DNA of 64,000 bases from Fusarium oxysporum f. sp. lycopersici 4287 (taxonomy: Eukaryota; Ascomycota; Sordariomycetes; Hypocreales; Nectriaceae), in NCBI RefSeq assembly GCF_000149955.1, contig NC_030992.1:275669-339668 (forward strand), in the 5' to 3' direction. This document shows, piece after piece, positions 43,593-54,656 of the stretch. The translations under genes and the position numbers were made by a program. The notes beneath the pieces were generated by a model. It was not told where the DNA came from and made no database searches. It saw only the letters and a list, made by a program, of their open reading frames with translations. Numbering within the stretch: the first letter of the stretch is position 1; each line of letters begins with the position of its first letter.

Positions 43593-45692
43593 ATGGCTGG
43601 ATCAAAGCTGCGTCAACAGGAGGCAGAACAAACGGGTGATGCTGCGAGACCAAAGCGACGCCGGATTGACCGCCAGAGACCTGACGTAACATACTCCCGC
43701 AAGCGGGCCATCGCAGCGTGTCGAATATGTCGCGTAAAGAAGGTCAAGTGCAACAATGTTAGACCTGTTTGTGGATCATGCATCGCATCGCAGTCAACTT
43801 GTGTCTATGAGGGGTCTGAAGGGGATCATTCATCGTGCGTAGCCCGTGGCTGCTCGTATTCCGCTGACTGACAGTTGCAGATTTGACCCTGCTAGTATTG
43901 CCATCCTGGAACGTCTCAACCAAGTCCTGGAGAGCGTTGAAGATATTCCAGGCCTAATCAAGACGAGTGTTGAGACAGCCGTCAAAAATACCGCATTGCC
44001 GCCAGGCCCAGTCTCACGCATTACAGAAGGTTTTGACGCCTTCTCAGATGGCCAGGAATTGAGCTCTGACGATCTCACCGCCCCTACCGCAATATTGAGT
44101 GTCGAATCTGTCCTATCCTGGCCTATTCTGGCAGGAAGCGTCGCGCCAACCCATATTCTCGACGCTCTTCCAGATACGAAAGCCAATGGTGATCATGCCT
44201 TTATGAATAATGGAACAGGTAGTCCCTCGGTGTCCAATGCTAGATTGAGGCGTATCACAGTTGATGAAAAGGACATACCGAGACTGGTCCGTCAGTTCCT
44301 ACAACACGTTCACCCTATTAATCCGATTCTTGACGTCGATACCATTAACTCTGATAGTTTGCGCATTTCAGAAACTGGTGTCACATGGGATGGAGAGTCT
44401 TGTATCGTGGTACGTTAGATGCACATCACTTGGGCCACTGACTTTATACTTACACAAGTCCTAGCTGATAGCATGTGCCTTGGGCTGCATAGCCAAACCT
44501 TACGATGCCATGGTGACTTCGCCGGCAGAGACATCAACAGGATCCTCACTCGAATCACAGAGTGAGGAGTTGGAAACAGCAAGGGCATACTTCGAGCTTG
44601 CCAGACAGAGACTAGGTCTACTTAATCAAAGTCTTCTGGCTGCTCAGTGTCACTTCTTCGCCGGAGTATACTACATGTTCACTCTCACGCCTCTACGCGC
44701 ATGGTCTCAATTCGAACATGCTGCCAACATCTTTTTCATCTACTGGAAGTACCAGCCGCGAGAGAACTCATTACAGCTACGGCGGCTAGCTCAAAGCTTT
44801 TACTGGAGTGGTCTCAAATCTCAGGTCGAGCTTGGTCTTGACTTACATCTCCCTCAAAGCGTTCTGAAAGATCTCTATGATGCTGGCTCCGAGTTGCCCA
44901 TGCCTCCCGAGATAGACGCTTGTCCCCCTCGGCAAACAACAACGATATTTCCACCGCCAGGGGATAGTCCTGAGGATGATCTTGGTCGTGTTCAAGAGGA
45001 GAGTTGGTACTATTACCTTACTGAAATAACGCTCAGGAGGTTTAATAACCGTGCGTTCAATTTGCTGTATCGCGACGGAAAAGGCTGGGGGACTTCAAGA
45101 TCTCTCAGCATATCATCACTTATCTCGGCTGTGTCACAGATCGAAGATCAGTTAGACAACTGGTGAGCCTCCCTCGTTTCTATCCATCATATTTCGGTGC
45201 TATATCCTGACACTAACATGCATTAGGGCCCAAACGATGCCTCTCATGGCTCAAATCACCATGGGTGCGCTACCTACCAACAAACTAGCTCTGCTACTCT
45301 ACGCTAGAATTTTGGAACTTAAATGTCTCATTTATCGGCCATTTCTATACCATGCCGCTCATTCCACCATGAGTGAAAGAGAGCAGGATGAGATCAGTCC
45401 CTTCGTTGAGAAAGGCCTTTCTTGTCATTTTCTCGCTATTACAGTTGGATACCTGCATTATCGAAACCATATAACGTATTATCATTTCAGGACATCAACA
45501 ACATCCGCTCTCTGTATCATGGCAATAGTCAAGTCTGGGAGAGTGCATGCTGTTCATGATATGGATTGGCGTGGCGGTGTTAAGGGATTGGTTAAGAAGA
45601 TTCGGTACTGGGAGGATGAGGCGGCTACGGCTGGGCGTTGTGCGGATGTCTTGGAAGCGGTAATGTCGTCTGTTGAACACTCATTTTTGTAA
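43593..45692 (+). CDS. Zn2Cys6 fungal transcription factor, cluster regulator candidate
   Basis: Four exons, 43593-43834, 43881-44409, 44465-45162 and 45227-45692, all phases consistent, give 644 residues. After a basic KRRRIDRQRP stretch the zinc cluster reads CRICRVKKVKC / NNVRPVCGSCIASQSTC. The regulatory domain follows, with VRQFLQHVHPINPILD, ELETARAYFELARQRLG and AAQCHFFAGVYYMFTLTPLRAWSQ, the form found in many pathway-specific fungal regulators. It lies between the IPMDH-type gene and the decarboxylase, which makes it the natural candidate to control the 38.8-48.0 kb genes and the CCG-N8-CGG sites at 46771-46844. This link is an inference. Confidence 0.87.
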
Positions 45693-45815
45693 GAGCTGCA
45701 ATTTATCGGACGGAATCTATATGAAGGAACAGGGCACATGCGGCACTTGATATAGGTGAAACAATTATGGACAGACTACACAATGACTCCAGTTGGACGA
45801 CAAGGTGTTCAGTTA

Positions 45816-46559
45816 TCAGAGAGGGAAGCGCTCAACCTTGTTATTAAGAACCGCCTTGCTCTTCCCCATCCAAGACCCAACATACGAAACAACCTCCAGA
45901 TTAGCCCACGGAGTCGACGCAAATCCTTTGTTAAACTTGAGACTTCCCTCTCCACTCCACCTCTCACTAAATTCAAACTGCATATCAACAGCCACAAACT
46001 CCCTCGACGCAGGCGTAGCTGGGTCTGTACTCGGGATAACGCGCAGATTCAACACCTTGGGAGGAGTCGCTTCTCCTGGTGACATATCAAGAGGCGCTTT
46101 TGGCGCAAACTCAAACTCGACGAGAGACCTTCCTGCAGGACGCTCCACGTTTCCCATGGTGACTCTCGACCCAGCTGATGGATGAAAATTAACCCTTCCA
46201 AAGATCTTGGGATATCCGAAGATTTCCCTTCCAGCGAAAATGGCGCTGTCATTATCGAGAACGAGGACTATGGAATAGTCGTATGTCTCGTTGTTGTACT
46301 TGACTCGCACGGTGTGGACGTATTCGTTGTATTCACCCGCGGTAGAAGTGCCATAGTGAATAAACAAGGAAGTCATGATTGGTTGGTCTTCTAGTTCGAG
46401 TTCCTGGGGCACAAGGTGTTGGATCTGTGAGGCTTGAACGCGATACGAGATGGCGATAATAGTCATGCCGCTAAAGAAGAATGGTTCTTGGGAGACGTAT
46501 GGTGGTGCGAACACAGGAATGGCCTTGTCGTCCTGCACGGAGAGTGATCCGAAAACCAT
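45816..46559 (-). CDS. acetoacetate decarboxylase family protein
   Basis: An intronless 247-residue protein of the ADC fold. GREIFGYPKIFG at residues 110-121 holds the Schiff-base lysine (Lys118), and GEYNEY at 75-80 carries the conserved acidic residue of the active site. Length matches bacterial ADC (about 245). ADC removes CO2 from acetoacetate; many relatives act on other beta-keto acids or as aldolase-dehydratases. It is rare among fungal primary-metabolism genes, and here it sits tail to tail with the Zn2Cys6 regulator and head to head with an alcohol dehydrogenase. A beta-keto acid made by the IPMDH-type or SDR enzyme would be a fitting substrate (inference). Confidence 0.85.
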   Translation of the reverse strand: MVFGSLSVQDDKAIPVFAPPYVSQEPFFFSGMTIIAISYRVQASQIQHLVPQELELEDQPIMTSLFIHYGTSTAGEYNEYVHTVRVKYNNETYDYSIVLVLDNDSAIFAGREIFGYPKIFGRVNFHPSAGSRVTMGNVERPAGRSLVEFEFAPKAPLDMSPGEATPPKVLNLRVIPSTDPATPASREFVAVDMQFEFSERWSGEGSLKFNKGFASTPWANLEVVSYVGSWMGKSKAVLNNKVERFPL

Positions 46560-46770
46560 GATGGATGAGTAGAGTTGAAAGAATTGAGTAATGGGGTTGT
46601 TTCTTAAAGTGTTTGCTTATTGATCTTCTTTTGAGTACAATGGGCAGATTGGCCGTTTTATATCATGTTCCTGATTAATTACAGTCTCACATCGAAGATG
46701 TATGCGGCATCGTGCTCGGGTTGGTATGTGACTCCGAGTCCGGGCCCGTGCAAATGCCGTGTCTCGTATG

Positions 46771-46844
46771 TCCGGTACTCCCCGGAAGTTGACGCTCCAC
46801 AGTAGTCGATCTCCAAGTTGCAGACATGTCCGGTACTCCGCGGA
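46771..46844. promoter_or_regulatory. duplicated CCG-N8-CGG element in divergent promoter
   Basis: TCCGGTACTCCCCGGA at 46771-46786 and TCCGGTACTCCGCGGA at 46829-46844 are near-identical direct repeats 58 bases apart. Each has two CGG triplets everted with eight bases between (CCG-N8-CGG). They lie in the 473-base spacer between the decarboxylase and alcohol dehydrogenase starts. A CCG-N4-CGG motif near 46733-46743 may be a third, weaker site. Binding by the cluster Zn2Cys6 protein is plausible but untested. Confidence 0.6.
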
Positions 46845-47032
46845 TCGCCAACTCACCAGCTTGGGACCAATCAGATGTAAGAAAACTAGCCCTCACATAC
46901 TATGCACGATGTCTTGAAATGAGATCTGTCTCAGAGACAGATTCTGCACTGATCATTATTTAAAGTCCCCTTTATGTCGAGTTACCTGACGAACCAGACA
47001 CTTCCAACCTGTTTCATTCAGTACCATTGATC

Positions 47033-48025
47033 ATGAAAGCCTTTTCCTACGAGAATCCCACCGACAGTCTTCAACTGAAAGACCTGCCCGTCCCAGAGCC
47101 GGATGATGACAGCGTTCTCATTGAGGTCAAGGCTGCAGGAATCTGCCACTCAGATTGCCACATCGTCAGCGGCCATGGAGACGACTACATCGCCAAGAAG
47201 CCAATTGTGCTCGGCCACGAAGTCGCGGGGATGATTAAGAACCTCGGTCGAAATGTTTCTGGCTTTCAGATCGGAGACGCCGTCACCCTCGCGCTCCTAA
47301 TGCACCCTGTATCTGAACGCGTCAGCGGCGCCTACGTCGGGTTGAGTTTCGATGGCGGCTATGGCCAATATGTCGTCGCGCCACAGAAGATTCTCGTTAA
47401 AATCCCTGAGGGTATTTCTTTCGCACAAGCTGCCGTTGCGACAGATGCGTTGGCGACTTCTTATCACGCTGTCGTGGGAGAGGGCAGCGCTCGGCCTGGC
47501 TTGACGGTGGGCGTCGTTGGACTCGGTGGACTGGGCATGCATGGACTTCAATTTGCCTGTCTAAAAGGATCTACCGTGTATGGTTTCGATGTTAATGAGG
47601 CCAAGTTTGGTCAAGCAAAGAGCTACGGGGCGAAGGATTGTTTCACGTCACTTGATGATGCAACCAATACTGATATAGCATTTGATGTTATTGTTGACTT
47701 TGTCGGCCACTCTACAACCACTTCAACTGCGATCAAGGCTGTGAAACCAGGTGGCAAAGTCGTCACTGTTGGTCTTGCGTCGTCGGACGTCACGATTCCA
47801 TCAAATACGGGTTCGGGATACATTCTAAAGGGGGTAACTATCGTTGGATCCATCGGCGCGTCAATGCAGGACTTGAAGGATGTTCTGACACTTCTGGCCG
47901 AGGGTGCTATTAAGCCTGAGCTTACGGAGGTTGCTTTTGAGGAAATACCAGAGACTATCAAGCGGCTGGCAGAGGGAACTGTGACAGGTCGAGTTTGGAC
48001 GGACCCAAGCAAGGCTATAAGTTGA
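47033..48025 (+). CDS. zinc-type alcohol dehydrogenase lacking the structural-zinc loop
   Basis: An intronless 330-residue MDR protein starting at ATG 47033. Catalytic-zinc ligands are present (GICHSDCH near residue 38 and VLGHEVAG near residue 62), and the coenzyme motif VGVVGLGGLGMHG lies near residue 165. The four-cysteine structural-zinc loop is absent: between GDAVTLALLM and GGYGQYV there are no cysteines. Such forms occur among bacterial and some fungal ADHs. Likely reaction: NAD(P)-dependent interconversion of a ketone or aldehyde and an alcohol. It is divergent from the acetoacetate-decarboxylase-like gene and shares the CCG-N8-CGG promoter, so it could reduce the decarboxylation product. 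Confidence 0.88.
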   Translation: MKAFSYENPTDSLQLKDLPVPEPDDDSVLIEVKAAGICHSDCHIVSGHGDDYIAKKPIVLGHEVAGMIKNLGRNVSGFQIGDAVTLALLMHPVSERVSGAYVGLSFDGGYGQYVVAPQKILVKIPEGISFAQAAVATDALATSYHAVVGEGSARPGLTVGVVGLGGLGMHGLQFACLKGSTVYGFDVNEAKFGQAKSYGAKDCFTSLDDATNTDIAFDVIVDFVGHSTTTSTAIKAVKPGGKVVTVGLASSDVTIPSNTGSGYILKGVTIVGSIGASMQDLKDVLTLLAEGAIKPELTEVAFEEIPETIKRLAEGTVTGRVWTDPSKAIS

Positions 48026-48610
48026 TTGTGAAGGTTGGCATGATTGACTAGTCTCTATATCATCCGAAATAAACGACTCTTTATAGAAAACAGTATAGAC
48101 AAGCTGAGGAGATTAAAAGTTCCCTTGACCACCTGCAACCATGGGAATGAGCTTTGTGGAACAAGTAGGATTGGGGGATTGATTGCAGAAATCTCTGTGC
48201 TGTAGTAGTGGTAACAGCGAGCCCAGTAGTCGGGCCATTGACCGCCGCGGTACCTTAGGCTCCGCAATTGTCGTGGTGCTATAAGTCGGTTGTGTCAATG
48301 TGCCGAGATGAGGTAGTAGTCTCAATAGCGACAAATGCCTCGGTGATACTTCCCAACTCTGTTAACGCTGACAGCACATTGTTTGGGTTCAGCTGCGCCA
48401 CTATTCAATAGTCACACAAGTGAAATTGGACAGTCCCACAGATTGAGTTTAGTGGCCAAGCTACACTAACCGTCTACAAAGGCGAAAACTTCAGTAGTCA
48501 CGAGGGGAATACCAAGATTGAAGCATGCAAAATGAAGGTCTAATTAATAGCTCGACTAGAAGGTCATTATTCTAAAAGGCTCCAGAAAGAAGAAGAGGAG
48601 ATGCTAGCAT
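48026..48610. other. intergenic, convergent 3' ends
   Basis: A 585-base spacer between the ends of the alcohol dehydrogenase and the WSC protein genes. Minus-strand open frames here have no domain or splice logic. Nothing else seen. Confidence 0.5.
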
Positions 48611-50872
48611 CTAGAGAAGGGCCGCAAAGAGAGCAGCGAAGAGGGTAGCAGCACCAACGGCCTGCTTGCCGGCACCGTTGATGACAACGGGGACAGTGGT
48701 GGGCTTGGGGCCGCTGCCGGTGGCACCGTGGCAGTCAGCACCGTTGCAGTTAGAGCCACTGCCCTGAGAACCAGTGGCCTGGGCGCCTGGGCAGTTAGGT
48801 CCGCTGCAGTGAGGGACAACCTTGGAGCCGGGGCAGTTGGGGCCGGAGCAGTGAGGGGCACCACCGTGAGAGGTAGTGTTGGTGTAGGTGCCGTTGTAAA
48901 CAGGGTGAGTGTAACCGTGAGTAGGTACCTTGACAGCAGGGCACTTGGCACCGTTGCAGACAGGAACCATCTCAGCCTTGCAGTTATCAGGGGTACCCCA
49001 AGAGTTCTCCCAAGGCTTGTACATAACCTCTCCCTTCTTGCAGACCTCGCAATCAGCAGCGACATAGAAAGTCTCATGGTTCCACCAGTCGTGGCACTCC
49101 TGTGTCTTATAAACCTTCTCGCCGGCACAGCTTCCACCGGAGCAGAACTTGGGGACGTATTGGAGACCGCCCTGGCAAGAGCACTCCTCGGTGATGAAAA
49201 CCCACTCGTTGTCACAGTCGCTGCCGTTGACCTCAATGAAGATGAAGACGGTACGGTCAGAAGTCTGGGTGTAGCACTTTCCGTTGAAGCAGACCTGGAC
49301 GGCGGTGACGGTCTCGGTGGTGGTGGTCTGAGGGCCGGCGACAGCGGTGGTGTAGGTGGTGACGAGAGTGGTCTGATCGGTAACGGTCTCGGTAACAGAG
49401 TCAGTGACAGTGGCACCGGCACCGATAGCAGAGACGTAGACGGTCAGAAGACGGCCAGCGGCAACAGCTTGACGGGCCTGGAGACGGTTGCGGCGGGTGT
49501 CACCACCACAGAAGTTGTCACGGTCGCCAGGGCACTGGATATCACACTGGTCAATATCAACACGGCTGGTGTTGTCGGCATCAACCTCATCACCACAGTA
49601 GCAAGCACTAAAAAGGTTAGTATGGTGTATAGTAGCAGGTGGGACGGAATGAGACTCACGTATCGTAAACACCAAAGTAGGCACGGCCAGTGCAGAGAGA
49701 AGCACAGCGCTCAAGATCCATCTGAGCGTTGGTCTCAGCAAGCTCGAAAGTAGGGAAACCAGCAGAAGAACCGACACAGCCGAAGAGGGTGAAGACACCA
49801 ACGGAACCGGGGAAGCCAGCGGGGGAAGTAGCAGAGGCAGAAGCAGACGCCTCAGTGCCGGTAGCAGTAGGAATAACAGTCTCGCCCTCGGAGTTGGTAG
49901 TAGCACCCTCGCTGTTGGTAGCAGCGCCAGTCTGAGTACCAGTAGGGAAGACAGTCTCACCCTCAGAGTTGGTGGTAAAGCCAGCACTGTTGGTCTCGAT
50001 GGCAGTCTCAGTGGGGATGACGGTCTCGCCCTCGGAGTTGGTGGTAGCACCCTCAGAGTTGGTACCAGTAGCGATAGCAGAGCCAGTCTCAGTGCCAGTG
50101 GGGATCACAGTCTCACCCTCAGAGTTGGTGGTAGCGCCCTCAGAGTTGGTGCCAGTAGCGACCTCAGTGCCAGTCTCGGTAGCAGTCTCGGTAGCAGCAC
50201 CAGTGGGAAGACCAGTAGAGCCACCATCAGTGGCAGCAGCAACAGCAAGATCGGAAACGTCAAGCTGGAGGGGCTCAGAGCCACAAGACTGGAGGAACTG
50301 AATGTTGGGCTTCTCGGAGTTGAGAGTAGTAGGGTTACTGGCCTGCTCAACGGCGGCGCCGTTGGTGTCGGCAAGAGGCTCGGAGTAGATGGTCTCGCCA
50401 TCGAGGTTGACATCGAGAGTGCAGCCCTCGAAAGCACGCTTGCGACCCTCGATCACGGCACTGACCTTGATATTGAAGCGGATCTGGATCTCGGCCCCCA
50501 CTGCGAACTTGGTAATTCCTGGAGAAGCGCTGAACTGAGCAATGCCGTTGGCTCCGGCAGACATGCGACTAAAAACACTATCAGAAGGTGTCCTGTGCCC
50601 AGGATCTAGAGGTATACTTACACGATGGTCTCGCCATTGGGACCAGTGACGAAGCTTGAACCCCGGCCAAGGGTGGCAGATCCAAGATCAACGGACTGAG
50701 AGGCACCGGGGGCGGTGGTGGAGCTGGGAGCTGCAGCGGTGGTGGTGTCGAGGCTGGTGGGAAGAGTAGTGCTGGACTCAAAAGCAGAAGTGCTGCTGTT
50801 GGTGAACCTCTTGAAGTTGTGGGCGAAAGCGCCCGAGGCGCAAGCCACGAGAAGACCTGAAGACAAACGCAT
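48611..50872 (-). CDS. GPI-anchored WSC-domain cell-surface protein with mucin-like repeats
   Basis: Three exons, 50872-50622, 50568-49660 and 49607-48611, phases consistent, encode 718 residues. There is a signal peptide (MRLSSGLLVACASGAFA), a Ser/Thr-rich stalk and a DOMON/lectin-like region (AEIQIRFNIKV...). Four copies of TTNSEGETV(I/F)PT follow, then a WSC domain split by the second intron (LFGCVGSS ... YFGVYDT / ACYCGDEV ... DNFCGG). A cysteine-rich segment and two HCSGPNCPG repeats precede a hydrophobic C-terminus fitting a GPI signal. WSC domains bind wall glucans, and similar proteins act as wall sensors or adhesins. Strong codon bias toward GC-ending codons makes long antisense frames, which I reject. 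High expression is suggested. Confidence 0.87.
49860..50165 (-). repeat. in-gene tandem repeats coding TTNSEGETVxPT
   Basis: Four imperfect copies of a short repeat lie within exon 2 of the WSC protein, coding Thr/Ser/Glu-rich mucin-like units. Recombination between copies would change stalk length without shifting frame, as is common in fungal wall adhesins. Boundaries are approximate. Confidence 0.7.
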
Positions 50873-51717
50873 AGTGAAACGAGTGACTATGTTAAAGAAT
50901 GACTAAAGAACGAATGAATGAGTGAGTGAGTGATGATGAATAAACAAAAGAGTCGTCAACTTCGACCAGTATATATAGAAAATAGCTTTGGGATCCATTG
51001 TATACGACAATGGCATTTGATGTGTTGTTTGGGTTAGTGTAGCAAGTCTAGAACAGCGTACCTTGCATTAGAACATTCCTCTTCGGCTGGTTCGCCGAGT
51101 ATCCAATAGTAACGACTAGTAAGTTAAGACATCTTCAGTACCGATATTCCGCCTATCATTGCTCTCCCCCAATGAAAGCATCCATAAAAAGCGTTCCTGG
51201 TTCCAGGCTATTGGAATCTGAAATATGCAAGGGAATGTCATTGAATAACGGGCACGGGTGGCGCTAACGTTATAGCGTTGCCGTTCAACCATGAGCCCCT
51301 GGAACTACTCCTGATTTGCTGCCCTAAGTGGATGGCACTGTCACGTTAATCTGGTATTTCAATTTTTGGAATGCAACTATTGGGAGTTAGTCTGCATCTG
51401 TCAGAAATGTTTCGCCCCAAAGCTTGACTAAAAGCTTGATCTGATCCATAAAGTGGAGTTGTAGGGAATCGATAGTGCAAAGGGAGGCTCAGCTACGCCA
51501 TATTCGGGGCTTTTGCTTGGCATGCCATTGATTATGTGAAGAAATGAGGTATTTTATGAGTAAACAATTTTATTGTTATGTGGATTGAATGACTCAAATA
51601 CGTTCCCGGCGATTTGTTGTTTTTGTGCTCTGGAGCTTTTGCTGCAGTACTCCACATCCATAACATCGAGTATCTTCAGTCGATTGTAGACCAGCCTGCT
51701 TGGAAAATGTTGATGAA
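50873..51717. other. intergenic, WSC promoter
   Basis: An 845-base spacer. The side near the WSC start has a TATATA stretch around 50972-50978 and the repeated GAATGAGTGAGTGAGTGA leader near 50914-50931, fitting a strong promoter. The other side carries the symporter 3' end. A 63-codon minus-strand frame at 51554-51745 overlaps the symporter stop and looks spurious. Confidence 0.5.
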
Positions 51718-54259
51718 TCATGACTGAGACTTTTGGGACCTCCAAATGCTTCGTGTAACCGCGGCTATCTGATCACGACCGTTCCAGATCGGGTAGAAAC
51801 CGACCATGATGAGAGTCCACCAGAGCCAGATCAGAGACACGACAATCCATGCAGTGAATAACTGTAAGAATAGCAATTAGAAACATGTCTATGTGACGTA
51901 ATAGAGAGGAAGTATAGGAGAAATGACTGCAGGGTAGGGAACAATAAGCGTACCTCTTGACTGAAAATAAATTTCGCCGCGTACATTGGTAGTGGCCATA
52001 ATACCCAGTGTCCAAGAAACGTAGCGATAGCCCACCACAGAGCATATTTAGTCCATCGATGCTGATTATTGTCATCAAAAGTTTGATTTGATGCCGTTTC
52101 CGTTGTCGTAACCTGTTCAGTGCCTTTACCCTGAGAACTTTCTGATCCACTGGAGCTATCATCAGACTCAACAGCTAGCCTTTGTTCCTTGAAATGGCTC
52201 CAGTCATAATTATCAGGTCGTATATACGTAATCACAACACTGTACAGCAAAGGACTGAATAAAGATGCAACGGTGCCGTACATACAGGGTAGGGTCCCTC
52301 CCGTAGACGCGACCGTTACTTCTCCGGAAAAGGCGTATGCGGAGCCGAGCCAGACTCCGAGGCCCGTCGCCATTCCTAGGAATGCGGAGCTAATAGCGGC
52401 GAACTTAGTCTGCTTGCGCCAGAGTATGGTGAATATTAGCGGAATAACGCCGGGACACGTAAGAATTCCTGTTGAAAGCCGTTAGTAAACAATGGATTTA
52501 ACGCGACGGGGTCTCTTACCGAGCATGTAGAGTGTCCAGCCCATGTCGACTCCGATGTAATGGAACATGGCAGTGAAGGCCGCAGCTACAACGCCAAAGA
52601 CGACAACTCCAATATGTCCCCATCGAATCACCTGCTTGTTGGAAGCCTCCTGATTGAAGTATACGCGGTATATGTCGAACGTAAGGATGGAAGAGACGGC
52701 AAGAATTTGTGCTGACAAAGTTGAGGTGACAGCCATGAAAGTCATGAGCAAAACGGCGACGGCACCTCCCTTGCCAGCGACAGCAACAGCGACGTAAGGA
52801 AGAGCAAGGCCGTTCGTAACCTCAGCACCCGTCATGAGCTATCGTCGAGTTAGCATCCAGTCTCCAATCATTGCCGCTGGCGACATTGCTTACCCGTGGA
52901 TACGTAGGGAAGATTGGAAGAGCTTCGAGTCCCAGTGAAGCCATCCCCACAATAGTACCGAGCGACCAAGGAGGTATGCTGAAGTAAGAGATACCACCCA
53001 GCACATAGCCTGGGACAACGGCGCTCGGCGAAGCAGCGAATGCTTTGAGGAAGTATCCCGTATCCATCTGGCTATGTTAGACCTGCGCACGAATCACGAC
53101 GGAAAGTATTACATACAACAACAGCACCGAAATTGGAGGTGAGGAGGATGATAGCGAAGTAAATACCCTGTTGGGAAGTCATGGTGAGTAGAGAACCCTC
53201 ATAGTTGCCTTCAACGACATGGTTCGACTGAGCGGCGACGACGAGATCGTAAAGACGTCCGATTGAACCGACAGATTCCGATGTTATCACCTTGGCTGTC
53301 AACCAGCAGCTGAGAATAAGGATCGCGAAAGTATGGATGTAGTCAGTAAGGAACCTGCCCTTGAAGTCAGTAATAACTTAGAGAGTTTTGATCAGCATAC
53401 GTACGTTGCCTTTATACCACCAACGAGTGTGTAGAGGACGACACCCAAAGGAAGCAAGAAGGTCGATGCCATGATGTGCATTCCTGTTCTGCAAAATGTC
53501 AGCGGTGCACCCAACCCATAGAGTAAATGGTCCTACAAGAAGGATATTGCCGCCGATGCGCCTAGGATCATGTTGATTGTATTGAGCAGATTATTAACAA
53601 TAGCCAAGAATGTGAAGCTCAAATGAGCCACGGTCCCTACAAGATTTAGTACGACAGACTGATATTTGAAAACAGCAGCGACTCACCATATCGGATGCGA
53701 ATGACCTCAAGAATGGTATGGGCTTCAGGGACACGTCCTTTGCAGACGGTTCCCAGGTAGCCAAAGAAGACAATAACAGTCGAACATCCAGCGCCATACC
53801 AGAAGGCACCGCTAATTCCGTAGCTGTAAGTTACTAGAACGCAACTCAACAGGGCGGTACTCCATAGCCATGACTGTAGTACGATCAGTATATCTTGGCG
53901 TATAGACAGTGAGAGTGGCGTACCGAAACGACAGCAGACGCGACTAGACCGGTTCGTACCGTTCTGTTGGCAACCATGAAACTAGGATTCTATCGTCAGT
54001 ATGTGTAAAGTCAAGAGGGTGCCCAAGCTGCCTACGTTTCCACTTTGGAATTGTCTTCGTTCAAAGTCTTCTTAAGGATCGCGGTCAAGCCCATCATGCC
54101 TATTCATAGTTAGCCCTCTTCACTTCTAATTCTAACATCAGCGGGAAACTCACCAAAGGCAAATGCCAAACCAGCAGCAACCACGACGCCATATCCAACA
54201 GATTGGGGCAGAGGTGAGGGGACTACAGAAGGTTTGTCTGAGCGATAGTAGAGATCCAT
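51718..54259 (-). CDS. DUR3-like sodium/solute symporter (urea or polyamine transporter)
   Basis: About eleven short exons, ATG at 54259 and stop at 51718-51720, code roughly 660 residues with some fifteen membrane segments. Solute:sodium symporter marks: QSVGYGVVVAAGLAFAFG at the start, LSCVLVTYSYGISGAFWYG, LPLGVVLYTLVGGIKATF, FAAILLTSN-type helix with MDTGYFLKAF, then LMTFMAVTSTLSAQ and DIYRVYFNQEASNKQVIRWG. The order and loops match fungal DUR3 urea permeases, which import urea and polyamines under nitrogen control. A Ser/Gly-rich cytosolic loop near ESDDSSSGSESSQG precedes the last helices. It is divergent from a Zn2Cys6 regulator; TTATC (GATA-factor) sites near 54498 would fit nitrogen regulation. 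Confidence 0.85.
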
Positions 54260-54480
54260 GTTGGCTATTGTGTCAAAGAGGCAACATGAATGCTAGGACT
54301 TGAGATCCTCACCACGGGTCTAATGGACCTTTTATGCATATCCCTGGAGTACAGGACATGGCCAATTACTCAGGATCAGCGGCGATGGCGAAATCGCGCG
54401 CTTGTACAACTAATATGTGAAACCTGAGAAGGGGTGACGTTGCTCAATCTCCAAGTGTCGTTCAGGCAAGCAATCAACAG

Positions 54481-54487
54481 TATAAAA
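54481..54487 (+). promoter_or_regulatory. TATAAAA in divergent promoter
   Basis: TATAAAA lies about 170 bases upstream of the regulator ATG at 54657 in the 397-base spacer shared with the symporter. GATA-type TTATC follows within 20 bases, and CGG-rich sites (CCGGAC, GATCCGG) lie at 54605-54625. Site function is inferred from position. Confidence 0.4.
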
Positions 54488-54656
54488 GACATTGAGCTTA
54501 TCTATCAAAAACAAAGCACTAGTCCGCCACACAATATTTGCAAAGACTTAACTGGTTGATATCCTGCCCCGGAATTGAATCGGAGCGCGGGTCGACAGGG
54601 TTCGCGTCCGGACTTCCAGATCCGGTTTAACGTCAATCACCTCATCTTCAATCAAT

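Noticed and set aside
48728..49753. 341-codon plus-strand open frame opposite the WSC gene
   Set aside because: It is an antisense shadow caused by the strong codon bias of the real minus-strand exons; it crosses their intron and has no domain.
48604..50050. Long Leu/Pro- and Ser/Thr-rich minus-strand frames (272 and 479 codons) over the WSC gene
   Set aside because: The first is a wrong frame of exon 3; the second is in frame with exon 3 but its first part is a wrong frame of exon 2. The spliced three-exon model gives signal peptide, WSC domain and GPI signal.
51554..51745. 63-codon minus-strand frame at the symporter 3' end
   Set aside because: It overlaps the symporter stop in another frame and has no family features.
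54560..54625. Possible tRNA-like GC-rich fold
   Set aside because: No A-box and B-box pair or cloverleaf could be fitted; the CGG-rich words look like regulatory sites.
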